A stretch of 64,000 nt of DNA from Salvator merianae (Eukaryota; Chordata; Lepidosauria; Squamata; Teiidae): positions 34,747,946 to 34,811,945 of the forward strand of contig QVOM02000116.1 in assembly GCA_003586115.2 (NCBI GenBank), written 5' to 3'. The position numbers and the translations under genes are program-made. Positions 1 to 11,847 of the stretch are shown here, in pieces (positions within the stretch are counted from its first letter, which is position 1; every line of letters begins with the position of its first letter). The notes beneath the pieces are model-generated. The model ran no database searches. It had not been told where the DNA came from and saw only the letters and a program-made list of their open reading frames with translations.

Positions 1-1314
1 ACGCGCTTTGAAGCGCAGGCCAAGTCCCTGTAAGGGAAGGAGATGGAAAAAAAAGTGCCCCTAAATCACAGAAACTCACTCCAAAAGAGTTGGTCCAGAC
101 ACGTGTCCTGACAGAAGCTGCTGTGAAGAAAAATACAAAAAGGCTTATTCAACCATCTGTAAAAGTACTACCAAGATAGATCAAGATCCATCCCTCAGGA
201 TAAAAATAAAAATAAAAAATCAGCAAAGGTAAAAATCACAGATAGAGTTCTGCATGGGGGCAAAGTTTAACACTGTCTTCCAGCAGACATTCTCACGATT
301 ATCCTGATAGGTAGCCACATGGATCTCTTCCTTGATGGTGTGGGAGAGGAAATTAATTGAATACAATTTAAGCAGACAACCACAGAGGTATATTGGTCTT
401 ATTTACAGGAAACAGAGTCTGTCTCCTTTTCTGTTCCTGGATGTCACTGTCTAGTTGTGTCCTTGGGCTCTGGGGTGGAAACAGGAGGCAGTGAATCCTC
501 CCAGGTATTGCACACTTTTCAAAAAGCATGATGGGGTAGCCAGGCAGGGAGATTGCTGCTATGGGTTTTGCAACAGGTCATTGAACCCAATTCCCTAGTA
601 ACAGTAACATGTCCACCCAGCTTGCCCCTAAAACCCAGAATTTGGAGAGGTTTTGGTGGGAGCAACTAGAAAGAAGCTGATTTTTGCGTGAAAAGAGTGA
701 GAGATCAATTGTGTTACAAGCAGTCATTAAGACAAAAACGCCTTAACATAAGTGTCTGTTGCTCCCTAGTTTCCCCATGCCCCCTTTGGATCCAGCTGGT
801 GGATCCTGGGAAGGGACCAAGTGTGAAGTCTAACCACCTTGCACCGGCAGGCATGGTTTCAGATATTCTGCCTTTACCGACAACCTGAGCTTTCCTGCAA
901 AGCTACAATTCTTTCATCTTAACCTTAAGAAACTTTTTTGGGCTGTGCAGAGAAGACAATTGAGATGGAGCTCACGCCTGTGTTCAGCAAGGAAGAGAAC
1001 AGTTTTTTAAAAATTAAATTCGACTGACAAGGCAGGGGTGTAGCAACAACCAGATGACAGTAAGTTTTTGCCAGGAGTTTGGAAAACACTACTACAGTTG
1101 ACCTCATTTGTCCATTTTATTGGTTGCTGAGCATCGTGTATTTATTAGGCCCTCTGTGCAAGTTTTTTTTAGCTTCTATCATAGAGGTGTCCCATCTTAC
1201 TTCTTTTGCCAGGACCCCATTTCCACCCTAACAACATCCTCGCAATTAGAAGATGAAGCCAAATCATAACCACCACTATGAAAATTCAGACTAGCATGAA
1301 AGACCTCTTTCTTA

Positions 1315-1535
1315 GGCTGCATTCACACAGCCTCAGAAGTGGTAGGTTGCAGGCACTGGCATAGAATTACAGAATCATTCTATGGTATGCCATCTGTAAT
1401 CCACACTACAAGTCAGGGAATACATTTTGGAAGGGCATTTTCTGGCCTTTAATGTGGATTTAAGCTCCAGTGTGCAGACGCTAGCATCTCAGAACTTCTT
1501 TTGGTCCACTTGTTTTACTGTGTGCAGTTGCAGCC
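1315..1535. mobile_element. MITE, GGCTGCATYCACAC family, copy A
   Basis: The ends GGCTGCATTCACACA and its inverse (tgtgtgcagttgcagcc) bracket an inner inverted pair (gtaatccacactac and aatgtggattt). The same inner pair occurs at 9741-9953 and 55111-55298, so this is a family. Flanks are TTA and TAA. Confidence 0.65.
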
Positions 1536-1999
1536 TAAGATAGAACAACGTTTGGAGTATCTGAGCAAGCATCAGATAAACAGCCATGCAGAAGTGATGT
1601 GTTCTGCCAACCGTATTTGCATGCTTTATCTCCTAGAAGAATAGAAAGTGGACCTTTTCCATGTTGGCAGTGATGTAAAGTCCAATCTGCTGCAACAGCT
1701 CAGAGATTCCAGTTCTGACCAATCCCTACCAGCTCATGTCCACTGAGAAGCAGGTCCGTTGAGTTCCGTTGGTGCTGGACACACTCTAGATAGATAGACT
1801 AGACGGCAGTATAAGACAGGTAAGTAAACATTCTTCAATCGTAAACATTCTTCAATCCAAGATTCGTGGGCCTCAACCCAAATAAATCAACAAAGTGTTT
1901 ATAATTTCCATCATTTAAAAATCTCCTTTCCTCTTAAGGCAGCACCCTCCCGGAGATGCTGCAAAGCATTAAAAGGAATTAGTGGAACAATAATCTCAC

Positions 2000-2065
2000 G
2001 GAAGGAAGGAAGGAAGGAAGGAAGGAAGGAAGGAAGGAAGGAAGGAAGGAAGGAAGGAAGGAAGG
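2000..2065. repeat. (GGAA)n microsatellite
   Basis: About 16 uninterrupted GGAA units. Length is likely polymorphic. GGAA runs can bind ETS-family factors, but nothing here shows that this one does. Confidence 0.95.
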
Positions 2066-2760
2066 ATTTAATTCCAAGTGACAGGCTTCCAGTCCAACCA
2101 TAGTGGGGTTGCCTCAGCGAGGATGAGGTTCCAATGTAAATATCGTTGTATTGCGGCTTAAGTCCTGATAATAAATGCACTAACAGGGGTTGACCCACAT
2201 GCTTTGAAGGCATTTCTTGGGTAAGTGGCCCCGTCGTTGGGAAGAAGGCCACCGCAGGAAGTTCCTCCTCCGCGCCGGTTCGTCGGCTGTGTTGAAGCTC
2301 CCGCAACTTACCGCGGAAGTTTCAAAAAAGCCGACGACACAGCGAGGTGCAGGGGAGGCCGCCGCCGGGTAAGCGCCCGATTCAAGTTGGCTAAAACCCA
2401 ATCCCTCCAACTGAACAGCTTCGTGGACCAAGCCGGCATTTTCTGTTGGTTAACCACGCACCAGACCAAAATGCTTGAGGAAAAGATTTTGCTGCTTGTT
2501 CCCTAAACATTTCGTGGGCTTCGACTGCAGCAAATGCCCTCCGCACCGAAATGAAGGAAAATATCAGAGCATCACAATACCCTCGGAGCTCCAAACCAGC
2601 TGTAGGGGGAAGGGAAAGGCAATCTCTTTCACTGTAGCTACTGCCCCTCTGTTGATTAATCAATGAGCAAATGTGTTGTTCAGAAACACTAGGAAGGGAC
2701 TGTGTGTGCAGTACTCACAGTAAGGCTGCAATGTTAAATATATCGGGAGATTAAGTCTCA

Positions 2761-2860
2761 GGCTGCATCCAGACGTCGCTTATTTATTTCGCTATATTTG
2801 GATATTTCAGATTAAATATCCAAATATAGTAGAATAAGTAAGCGATGTCTGGATGCAGCC
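2761..2860. mobile_element. 100-bp perfect-ended palindromic MITE
   Basis: Two 47-base arms separated by 6 bases match at 42 of 47 positions. The ends are GGCTGCATCCAGAC and its exact inverse, resembling the ends of the 1315-1535 family. Flanks TCA and TTA differ by one base, consistent with a decayed 3-bp target duplication. Confidence 0.75.
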
Positions 2861-3525
2861 TTATTCAATTCAGTGGAAATAGTGCTTTAAACAACATGTT
2901 TAGTCTAAACTAAGGCAGCACCAGTGCAAAATCTTCTCATTATCAAATATTTTTATGGGGTGCAACTATCTATTTTCCTCAACAGGGGGATAAAGGGGTG
3001 CTCCTACTTAATCTAGATGCTGAGAGGTTCTTCAACAGCTTTCCATGTTCTAAAACGCTATGTAAATGCTAAGAGTTTTTGTTTCCTAACCCGAGCCTTG
3101 CCTGTTGGCTGAAATGTTAAAATTACCATTGTGGTCTCATACACAAATTTAAATTTAAAATTAATTGGGAGTAAGTCACTCTGCTACAATCCAGTTCTGT
3201 TTATAATCATGGCAGTTAAATAGAGATTTTCCTTAGGCTTTGGATAATGATTGCTTATAGGTCAAGTGAGGACAATAATTCTGGGTTTTGAATTGCAAAT
3301 GAAGAGGTGCTGAAATCTTTGACTACTCCTGGTTAACCAGAGTGAAGAAGGGCAATGTGACATGTCCAAAATGGAAATCAACAGCTATAGGGGTTGGAAA
3401 TTCTGCAAAGTCTCTAAAATTCTTGTTCCTGCTCAACCAAACCAGGATTAGATCAAGTCCACAAACACCAATGAAACTCAAATACCCACATAATGCTGTA
3501 GATTTAAATCACATTTTTTTTGGGG

Positions 3526-3705
3526 GGGGGATTCTGCACTGGCTAGTTTACAGGACCAGCAAATGTACTAGGAGTATCCCTTCCACATGTTGGTGTGATC
3601 TAAGGGAGGGCTGTGTGGGGCCATCCTCAGACCACACCAGTGTGCGGAAGGGAGGCTCCTAGTGTACTTGCTGGTTCAATATACTGGCCAGTACAGAATC
3701 ACCCT
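3526..3705. mobile_element. 180-bp foldback MITE
   Basis: The left arm contains attctgcactggctag and ccagcaaatgtactaggag. The right arm is its inverse with scattered changes, ending gtacagaatcaccc. The arms are about 84 bases around a centre near 3616. A G-run sits at the left boundary. Confidence 0.7.
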
Positions 3706-4224
3706 TCTTTTCTTCTGAACCAATTGTAAACTGGCTCAAGCTGAAGCATTAAAAATTATTGGCAACTGACTATGTATCACATCCAGGAATGCACTCCCTG
3801 TTGAGCAAAGAGGTTTGTTGTTACACAGCCCAATTAAGTAGAGATTTGGAACAAAATCAGTTTATTCTATTCCCATTGAATTTTAAAGGCAATCAATTAC
3901 CTGAAATTCCCACAGTTACACTGGGTTGTGAAATTGATCTCTGATTTGGAGTTCTCTGTGTCTGTTTTTATTCATAGGAAGCTGGTCAAGTGCACTCATC
4001 AAAACTCCATTTGGAATTCAAATTTCTCATTAGTCTAGTCAGGAGAAGATAGTTTTAGTTAACACTCCACCTTCTGAAATTTGGAAATAATAGTGGTTTG
4101 CTGAAAAATTTTAACTTCTTGTTAGTAAACTTTTTTAAAAGGATACATGTCAATTTTTCTTTTAATTCCCAAGAATTCAAATTTGAACTAGTTTAAGAGG
4201 CCGCCTGTAGAAAAGATTGTGATT

Positions 4225-4372
4225 GAGTACCACCCTGCATGGGCATCTCTATGTAGTTTTCTTGATTGAGATACAGAAGTGGTTTGTCATTGCCTGCTTC
4301 TTGGGAGAGGCTGGGGATCAAACTGGAGTCCCTCTGCTTTCCAGGCTCTACTACTGAGCTACATCACTCCCT
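4225..4372 (-). mobile_element. tRNA-derived SINE (reverse strand)
   Basis: On the reverse strand the head reads gtagctcagtagtagagc (A-box region) followed by agtttgatcccc (B-box). The body continues with the gcctctcccaagaagcaggc text. This is a typical reptile tRNA-SINE structure. Confidence 0.65.
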
Positions 4373-5136
4373 GCAGAGAAGATTATAGCTGGTTTTAGTA
4401 AAATGTATTTCCTTGGGATTTCAGACTAGGTTTCGCCTGACTGAGATTTCATCAGGGTTCCCTTAGCCTAGGAAATGCTACTTAATAATAAGCAGTTATA
4501 CCCTGATTAAGCACATTTGAAAAAGAGGTAAAAAAGCAGTCATTAATAGGAAGAATGGAGAGCATGAACTGTACAGTGAGAATAGCTCTTTCTTTTTTAA
4601 TATCCAGAAATCTCAACCAGCTGTCACTAAGGGCATAAGATGTGCCCCAAATGTGGAGTTAATCCTTCTTTGCCATCCATTGTGGGAATTACTTTATTGG
4701 TATTTTTAGTAGCTGGAGAAGTCACTCTTCCCACACATACCAAAAAATCCATCAAAAATACTAAAGCCCTTTAGATTGGCAAGACAGGCACAGTAACAGC
4801 TAAATAGTAGACTTGAGACTCTGGAACAAAGGAACATGCCCATGTTTCGGAAACTTATATATTTGGCAAGTGGCACAGATCTTCTTGGACTGCATCAACT
4901 CAGACCAGAGTGGGCACACATGGACAAGTGTATGGATGCTCTGAGAGGGGAGAAAAGGGTGGAACCTGCCTTTGTTTGGAAATGCAGGATGATATTGAGA
5001 TGGCTTAATCATTGACATCCTAGCTTGACAGACAGACATACTTTTGGATGGGCTACCTAAATGAGTGGCTCCAACTTCCAATCATTCCAGCTTGCAGGTA
5101 GGAAACCACTCCACAAGAAAATTGTGCCAGTTTATA

Positions 5137-5205
5137 TGGTTTTATTGTAATCTGCCCTGAGACCTTAGGGTATGGGGTGGTACAGAAATGCAAATAAAGT
5201 GTAAT
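5137..5205 (+). mobile_element. LINE-like 3' tail
   Basis: The text attgtaatctgccctgagac and tatggggtggtacagaaatg matches the same tail type as at 21600. Confidence 0.45.
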
Positions 5206-6069
5206 ATGCACAGGTTTGCACTCTGTGCCAAATGATATAATTCAGGATTGGCTTCATTCAAGGAACTTTGCTTTGAAAGAACTTCCTTTTGATCCCACAC
5301 TATCCCGTGTCTCTTTCCTTATGAGGTTCTTAAAACTTGGCTTCTGCATTTTTTAAAAAATGCCTGCCTCTTTCTGACCTGTCAGCGTTGCCATTTGCAT
5401 GGGCACAATATATGCTCAGTAGTGTTTGCTCCTAGGAATTGAGACTTATTATCTACTTTCTGGTCAAGGGTTTATTGAGCAAAGTGGTCCATTTTCTACA
5501 AATGATTACTTTTAGTCTCTAAGAAAAAACATTTGTGCCTGAGAAATACAGAATACATGATCATAATGCCATTGCAAATTATTAATAATTAAAGACTCTT
5601 GGCAAACATACCCAAAATCTGAAACAGTCAACAAGATAAAGTACAGCAGGATGTGTCCAGATAAGTAGTATTAATGCCATCTCTTCCCCCAGTCTTTATA
5701 TTTATACCTGGAGAACTAGCAAACCAAACTCATTTCAACGGAAGAGGAGAGGCAGTACTCCAAAAAAAACGTCCCTGAGATTTACTTCCAGGCAAATAAG
5801 TCAAGGAGTCCAAGTTCTTGAAAGCTAAAGTAGAACAAATAAAGACTTTCAAGTGACAGGATGATAATGAAATGCAGGCTAAATCCCTGTGACTCAGTGA
5901 TTTCTTTACAGAAGTTTCCAGCTTCTGTATTGCTGTCAGGAAAAGAGCACAGATGTGTCACCAGAATCTGGGAATGTTACAGTGATTTTAAAGACTTGTT
6001 CCTTCTAGAGTATTCAGCTAGAATCTGGAAAATCCTAGTCAGCCATGGAAGCTATCTGAATGACCTTGG

Positions 6070-6180
6070 CACAACAGCTGTCTCTCAGTCCAGCCTACCT
6101 GACAGGGTTGTTGTGAGGATAAAATGGAAGGGTGAAAAGTAGTTTGTGCTACTTTGGGCTCTTAGAAGTAAATGTGGGTT
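6070..6180 (+). mobile_element. SINE tail fragment
   Basis: The text ccagcctacctgacagggtt and gttgtgaggataaaatgg is the 3' half of the same SINE type as at 36729. The tRNA head is missing. Confidence 0.5.
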
Positions 6181-6359
6181 AAAAATACCATTAAAATTCA
6201 GACATTGTTTAGAATGGTTATCAAGATCTGTTACATCACATGTTAATACTATCTTCTTTCAGCAGGAGTTTACACCTGCTTTTTATAGGAAGGGTTGCAC
6301 TAAAATCAGGAGTGTTTAGTTCCACATACATGTAAGGTTTGGTTCTTGCCCTCCTGTGT

Positions 6360-6770
6360 TGTTTCAGCCCGCTGTATTACATATTTTAATTAGCGGGAGG
6401 CGTTCTAGGTTAAATCACACACACACGTAATCTGAGACGCCCATAGCCCCAACTATCCATCCAGCAAAGCTGAACAAGGGAACTCGAACGCAAGTCGCTT
6501 GGTATCTCACAGCAATCCATATTCATTCGGAAATGAATTTCATCAATCAATGGTAAATAAACTCGGAGAAAAAGACCGAGTCATCTGCTGAAGCCGCCCA
6601 ACGGCAACACTTTCGCTGGTTGATTGATAATGGACTTAATTGCCGTGAGAATTGCAATGTATGTAATCAAATGGTGAAAATGATTGACGTAAATGTCAAC
6701 AGGCAGGACTTCCAAGGGCATGTCAGCTTTTAATTCTAGTAACTGAACGGCTGCACTGAATCTCTGAGAT
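6360..6770. promoter_or_regulatory. Candidate conserved noncoding element with homeodomain/PBX-like sites
   Basis: This segment is not repeat-like and has several homeodomain or PBX-type motifs: TTAATTAG at 6386-6393, ATCAATCA at 6542-6549, TGATTGAT at 6621-6628 and TGATTGAC at 6681-6688. Such clustering next to a CpG island is typical of developmental enhancers. Conservation itself cannot be seen from one sequence, so this is inference. Confidence 0.35.
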
Positions 6771-6889
6771 GCTCGCGTTTGGAGTTAATCTTCAGCGTCA
6801 GAATGTCCCGTACCACCTATTCAAAGTACTTCCTTTCCAACGAAGAAAGCTGTTGGTTTATTTTCGTGCACAAAGCAATGAGGTCATTA

Positions 6890-8150
6890 CACACACATTT
6901 CTGCTTAGAAAAGGACGCGGCGTCCACTTTTTGGCGAAACAGCAAAGCAGCAATTCGTTGCACTACGTCCACACGCTGTCGGGACTCAGTGCTGCGTCCG
7001 CTACGCGTCACGTCTTAAGGGAGGCAGCGAACGCACTTTTTCAAAAGGCAGCGTTCGTTCCGAGCTGCACATGCGCATTACCTGCTTTAGCCAGGCTGCC
7101 GGCAGCGGCACCTCTCGGAGATGGCTCTTGCGGTATGCAGCCGCGCAACTCGAGTTTACTCTTCTTTCCCCCGCCCAGGACTTTTGTTTTATACCGCGTC
7201 CGTCTAGCTCCAAGCTCTTAGGTAACAGAAAGAGACACTTCAGACCGCGTGGGTTTAAGAGATCGGCGGGATTTCCCCTCACCCTTTTACTCTTTAACAT
7301 CTTGACTTGCAAGGATGTTGACAGGAATTGCAGCCCGAGCCGCTTTGAATGAAAGTGCGATCGGAGCTGCATTTTCCCCTCCTCCAACTGGTTGTTTCTA
7401 GGGCTTAAAAATGACGTTCTTTAGAGGCGTTGCGGCCTTAGATTTCCACTATGCTGCAAAACCACCCACCGCTTAATATAACTAGCCGTAGAATCTTCTG
7501 CACCCGTAAACCAGGCGTCAGTTCATAAGAGTTTACTTTCGAGTAAACGAGATAAGGCTTGCAGAGAAGGCGCGTCAGCCGAGGGCGGGGAGACGGGTAG
7601 TTGTCCGTGGGTGGTTCTTTCGCTTACAAGGCCTTTCTTCGCTTCCAGCCGAGGGGTGGAGGCTGAATCGACCGATGACGTCTCCGGCCACCAGGGGCCT
7701 GCCTGCCTGAAGAGGGACGTTGTTGTATTCGACCTTGCTGGGCTGCTGGCAGTGCTTTGCCAGGAAGGGGCCGAGCGAGGCCGCCGCCGAGCACCAACGA
7801 CAGCCGATCTGATCACGCCGCCCCCTCGGGGCTTGGCGGAGCTTTAGGGCTTCCGCCGCTGATTCAGAATCGCCGGGGGTTTTGGCCTCGGGGGAAACGC
7901 GCGCAGGCAAAACCGCCGCACGCACCAGCCAGGCCGGCCGGCCGGCCGGGAAGTATTTGCTGGGTCCTCTCTTTGAACGTTTAACTGGGCGCTGTTCTGA
8001 CTGTTTGCTGACTTCTTTGGGATAGAAACCAGCGCTTTTTCCGAATCGGCAATGGGTTGCCAGCCTGCGCAGTGGATGAAAGTACTCTTAAACAGGCGAG
8101 TCAACAGCCTGAGTGTGAAAGTGTGAAAATGCCCCAACGAGGAAGCTCGA
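6890..8150. promoter_or_regulatory. Orphan CpG island upstream of SPAG6
   Basis: CpG dinucleotides are frequent throughout and densest at 7560-7965, which includes a CCGG-rich run near 7940. The island sits about 4 kb upstream of the SPAG6 start and is separate from the promoter island. Several open frames cross it, but none resembles a known protein; they reflect GC richness. It could be a promoter for a noncoding RNA, an alternative SPAG6 first exon, or a Polycomb-type regulatory island. Confidence 0.6.
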
Positions 8151-8997
8151 GTGCACGAGAACCTATAGGCAGGCTAACTCAGAAATAAGTCCTACTGTGC
8201 TCACGGGGGCTTACTCCCAAAAAAGACTTTGCATCTAACCCAGATCCCGAATCTTAAAAAGACGTTTTCCCTAGAAGGCATTTTCTCCCCCCGCCCCGTT
8301 ACTTGCCTCTTACGAGATGAGGCATCAGATACTTTTCCTGGACCAGAGCAGCTCTCTTGAGGAGGAGGATAAACACGCCGCTTCCTCTTTTTGAGTAGCA
8401 AAACAAACTTTTTAAAAGTTCCGTCTCTGCCGCGTGGCTCTCTTCCAGCTGTGCTGCTCAAAGCATCATAGTGGTTACCTGCAGGTACACGCGCGGACCA
8501 GGTGGGATGAAGGCGGAAGGCAGGTAGCAGGATCCGGGAGTTTTTTTTAACCTTTCTTTTAGCACTGGAAAGGGAATTAATGTTCAGGGTGACTGTATGA
8601 TTATCTAGGGAGTCGCAGTGCTCTTGCCAAATACTAAGGCGATGTTGGGTATGGATTTGAGAGGGAAGGGAAGCTTCTAAATCGTAGATTACAGCGAATG
8701 ACTGTGCTGCGCTTTGACTTGCAAGACCCAGGTTCGGATTCTTCTTGGCGCGCTCGACGGAGCGTGTCCCCTTCTTAATACTGTCTAGGCTTTCCTTTAA
8801 TCAGAAATACAAAATGCAACTCGATGGGAAAGCATCTACTTTGCCTTTGAACAGGTCCAAGTTAATTTCCTGGCAGACTTAATTCCAGGACTTGGAACAA
8901 GTCATGCCATAAATGGCTGTTATCATTCAACGTGATCCGACTTAGCATAAGGAGCAGTGGATTTCTGTAATTCTATTTGTTTTTGCATTTATATCTC

Positions 8998-9024
8998 GCC
9001 CCGCCCCGCCCCGCCCCGCCCTGC
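8998..9024. repeat. (CCCCG)n pentamer repeat
   Basis: About five CCCCG units following atttatatctcg, which looks like a LINE tail whose cccgccc motif expanded. It may form G-quadruplexes on the reverse strand. Confidence 0.85.
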
Positions 9025-9740
9025 CCTTCTAATCATAACGCTGCGAAGTCACGAACCTAAGTTCACCAAGAGATTTGAACTCGGGGCTCGCGCATCGTAG
9101 TCCCCACTCTCCTGGCCGCTACGCCCCGACTCCAATTCTCTCTGGGCTTCGCAAAGGGGTCACTACCGTTCACACGTGATGCGAGGGGAGAATAGTGCAC
9201 TTTTTTGCAATTGTACTGGGAGACGGAAGTTAAACAATGAACGGATTAAATGAGCGATTCTTGTGAACTGCTTATTTTTCTGCCCGGTTAGCGGTCGTCT
9301 AGAAACAGTGTCAGTTTCAGTTTCTGTGAGTCTAGTGAAGAGCGGGGTGAGAGAAGATGGCAAAACCATTCACTCCACAAGTATATGACCCGGTTGAAGA
9401 GGGAGAAGCTGGGCAGGAACCTGAAAGATTTGCGTGCTCTTGGAAAGTCATCTACAAGTGATCCTAAGAAGCAAGACACGTGTGGAGCCAGAAGGATCCC
9501 CTTCCCAAAACTAAGGTGAGGGGGGGGCATCCGCGCGCGGACGGGGGAGGGAGGATGTTCTGATCTATACTCCCAAATGCAGGGGGTAAATGGGTGAAGG
9601 TTTCACGTGTTACTGTACACGCTTTTCTCTCACCGAGCCCTCATTGTAACGTGTGAAGTAACCGCGGAGTGGCTCAAATGTTTGCTTGCTGAAGCGGATC
9701 TAGCGCTTTCGCATGCTCTGGAGTGGCTTCTTTTCCCTTC

Positions 9741-9953
9741 TTTGTTAAAAAATATAGGGGAAGAAAAAGGAGGCTTGAAAGAGGTATAGAGGTAGTAGCA
9801 TGTCCAAGCTGGTGTTTCCATCTCGCCTCTAATCCACAGTAAAGGCCTTTGAAGTGTATTTTTTGACCTTTAGTGTGGATTAGGATACTAGTTGCAGACT
9901 CTACCACCTCTTTCAAGCCACTTTTTCCCCGCTTTGTTGTGTGCGGATGTAGT
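9741..9953. mobile_element. MITE, GGCTGCATYCACAC family, copy B (diverged)
   Basis: Outer inverted arms (ggcttgaaagaggt and acctctttcaagcc) enclose the inner pair ctaatccacagtaaaggcc and gacctttagtgtggattagg. The right end gtgtgcggatgtag resembles the family end; the left end is degraded. Boundaries are approximate. Confidence 0.6.
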
Positions 9954-11777
9954 CATAGATGGAAAGCTTGCTTAAATTCAGGAAACTCAACCTATGAACT
10001 CATTCCATTTATTCCAGTTCATTTATTTAAAATTGCATGTACTGTACAGTATTTACTCTAGACGGAAACTAACGGTTCAGGGGTAGAAATGAATCCCTAA
10101 AGAGTCTTGACTCTGGAAAAAGCTTAAACTTCTGTTGGTTCCCAACAAGGTGGATGATTTTAACGTGACTCTAGATCGAGCTCAGTATGACCATAACACT
10201 GCGTACATTCTATACAAAGTGCAATTTTAGCCCTCTCCCTAGACTATGTCTGAAGACTGGATGAACATATCGGTTCCACCTGCTAAACACACCCATGTAA
10301 ACATAGATGTGGCGGCTGAACTGAGGCGATAGAGTAGTGGAATAACTACTATTAAGCGAGCCTGGCTTTTTGCCAAGGACTTGGAAAGCAAAGGGAGTGG
10401 TTGGGAGCATTTGGCTGTTGAACTTGATTTATTTTTATTATTATTGCAGCCCATATCTGATTTGGTTTCAATCTCCGTAGGAGGGAAGGACTCGGCTAGC
10501 TTTCTTCACACGGGTCTTTTTTATCCTAGCCACGCCCAGGGATGGGGGAATGAAAGGAAGACTCAGGCTGGTTCAGACATAACAACAGAGGCACCTCAGA
10601 GAGACAGTGTGTGACCCTCGTGTTCCCAACCTTCTCTAATCCGCCTTTCCTAGCATAGAATGTTCATGAGAGGGGGAGGGGCAGATTGGTGTGTGAACAA
10701 TCCCACCTCAGAGTCTCCAATAGGACGCCTCAGAGATGCTTTTTTTTGTTGTTTTGACTGATCACAGTCTCAGAAAAAAAATCCCACGTTTGGCATCCCC
10801 CTCCCCCCAAATTTTGATTTAGTTGTGCAGAAGAAACTGCTGTCGCCAAATTTAAAGCCAATTTTTTTGTAGTTAGTGGATCATGCTTAGGCGCGGCTCT
10901 CTTAATCCGAAGTTACCACGCAACAAAGCGAGTTGAAGTTCGACAGAGTTTAAAACGCCTTGGGAGAATGGCTGAGTTAATACAGTCTGGTGATTTGAAT
11001 GAAACGATAGCAGTTTACACAGTTTGAACCGAACAGCGTCCTTGAAGAGTAATGACCTACCCTCCGAATTTGTTCTGGGATACAAGCAACATTTAAAAGG
11101 GCGTATCTTTTAAAATGTACGACTGCGATCGTATACTGAGTAGGCTTTCCTGCACAACGCAGGACGGAAGCTTAGGATCTCCCTGCACCGATACTGCTGC
11201 TGTCAAAAAAGGACTTGAGGGCAGAGTTTTATGATCGTGTCGAGCAGAAGAGGCAGATCTAGAGATCCCCCTAAGCAGCAGGAATGCATTACTACGCTTT
11301 GAAATAAGAGTCATCAGCTACTGCCTAAAACCGTCCGGAGCTAAAATTACTTTGCTGCACCAGTTCTTCTCTTTCACACTCAATAGCCAAACGGAACCTC
11401 GAGGGCTTCGTTCCATTGCCGCACAAGAACGCACATGTCGATCCTAAACCTGCCGACTGTTTCTATAGGCTTTGCTGTCGGTTACTATGCTTAGGATGGC
11501 AACCATGCACCTGGCCCTAACAGCCTGTGGCTGGAGAGAGCACAGAGGCAAGCCCTAAGCGCACTGCTTTGCCCCTTTTGCAGCTGGCTGGCTGGCTAAA
11601 CGTGGGCAAAGCCATTCTGGGAGCTTAGAAAGAGAGGCGAACCGCCGAAGAAGCAGCGCCTTAGGATCTGCGTCGCGGTCTCTGCGCGCGTTTCGCTTCC
11701 CAGCGCTGCCGGCTCAGTCGCAGAGCAGCCTCCCACGAGGCGCAGTGTTCTGGCAGCATCGCGCCATCATGCCCGCT

Positions 11778-11785
11778 TGATGTCA
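11778..11785 (+). promoter_or_regulatory. CRE-like octamer
   Basis: TGATGTCA differs by one base from the palindromic CRE (TGACGTCA). CREM-type factors act at many testis promoters, and this site lies about 300 bases upstream of the ATG. A single near-match of this length is weak evidence. Confidence 0.2.
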
Positions 11786-11847
11786 CAATGAGGCGCAACG
11801 CAACGGCCTCCCCTTCTCCCGCCCCTTGCGCTTGGTTTCGTTTTCTC

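Larger units (their letters stand above)
1..6359. other. Intergenic region, mostly decayed repeats
   Basis: No exon of a recognisable gene was found. The region holds a TIR element (1315-1535), a GGAA microsatellite (2000-2065), two foldback elements (2761-2860 and 3526-3705), a SINE (4225-4372), a LINE-like 3' tail (5137-5205) and a SINE tail fragment (6070-6180). The rest is AT-rich sequence in which I recognise nothing. The usual vertebrate upstream neighbour, BMI1, may lie beyond the left edge. Confidence 0.6.
8151..11629. other. Intergenic region between the two CpG islands
   Basis: No recognisable coding sequence. CpG stays more frequent than in the introns, notably at 8690-9560 and 10870-11460. 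It includes a CCCCG pentamer run (8998-9024), a tRNA-like repeat remnant (about 9063-9125, reverse strand) and a copy of a MITE family (about 9741-9953). Confidence 0.55.

Noticed and set aside
1..6000. 3' end of BMI1, the usual upstream neighbour of SPAG6
   Set aside because: No BMI1 coding sequence or recognisable 3' UTR was seen; synteny alone is not evidence.
6769..7387. Several open frames of 80-150 codons on both strands over the CpG-rich segment
   Set aside because: They overlap in many frames, lack any recognisable domain, and are expected because GC-rich sequence has few stop codons.
9063..9125. Possible tRNA gene on the reverse strand
   Set aside because: There is a B-box-like gagttcaaatc and a weak A-box, but no acceptor stem or proper anticodon arm, so it is more likely an old SINE head.
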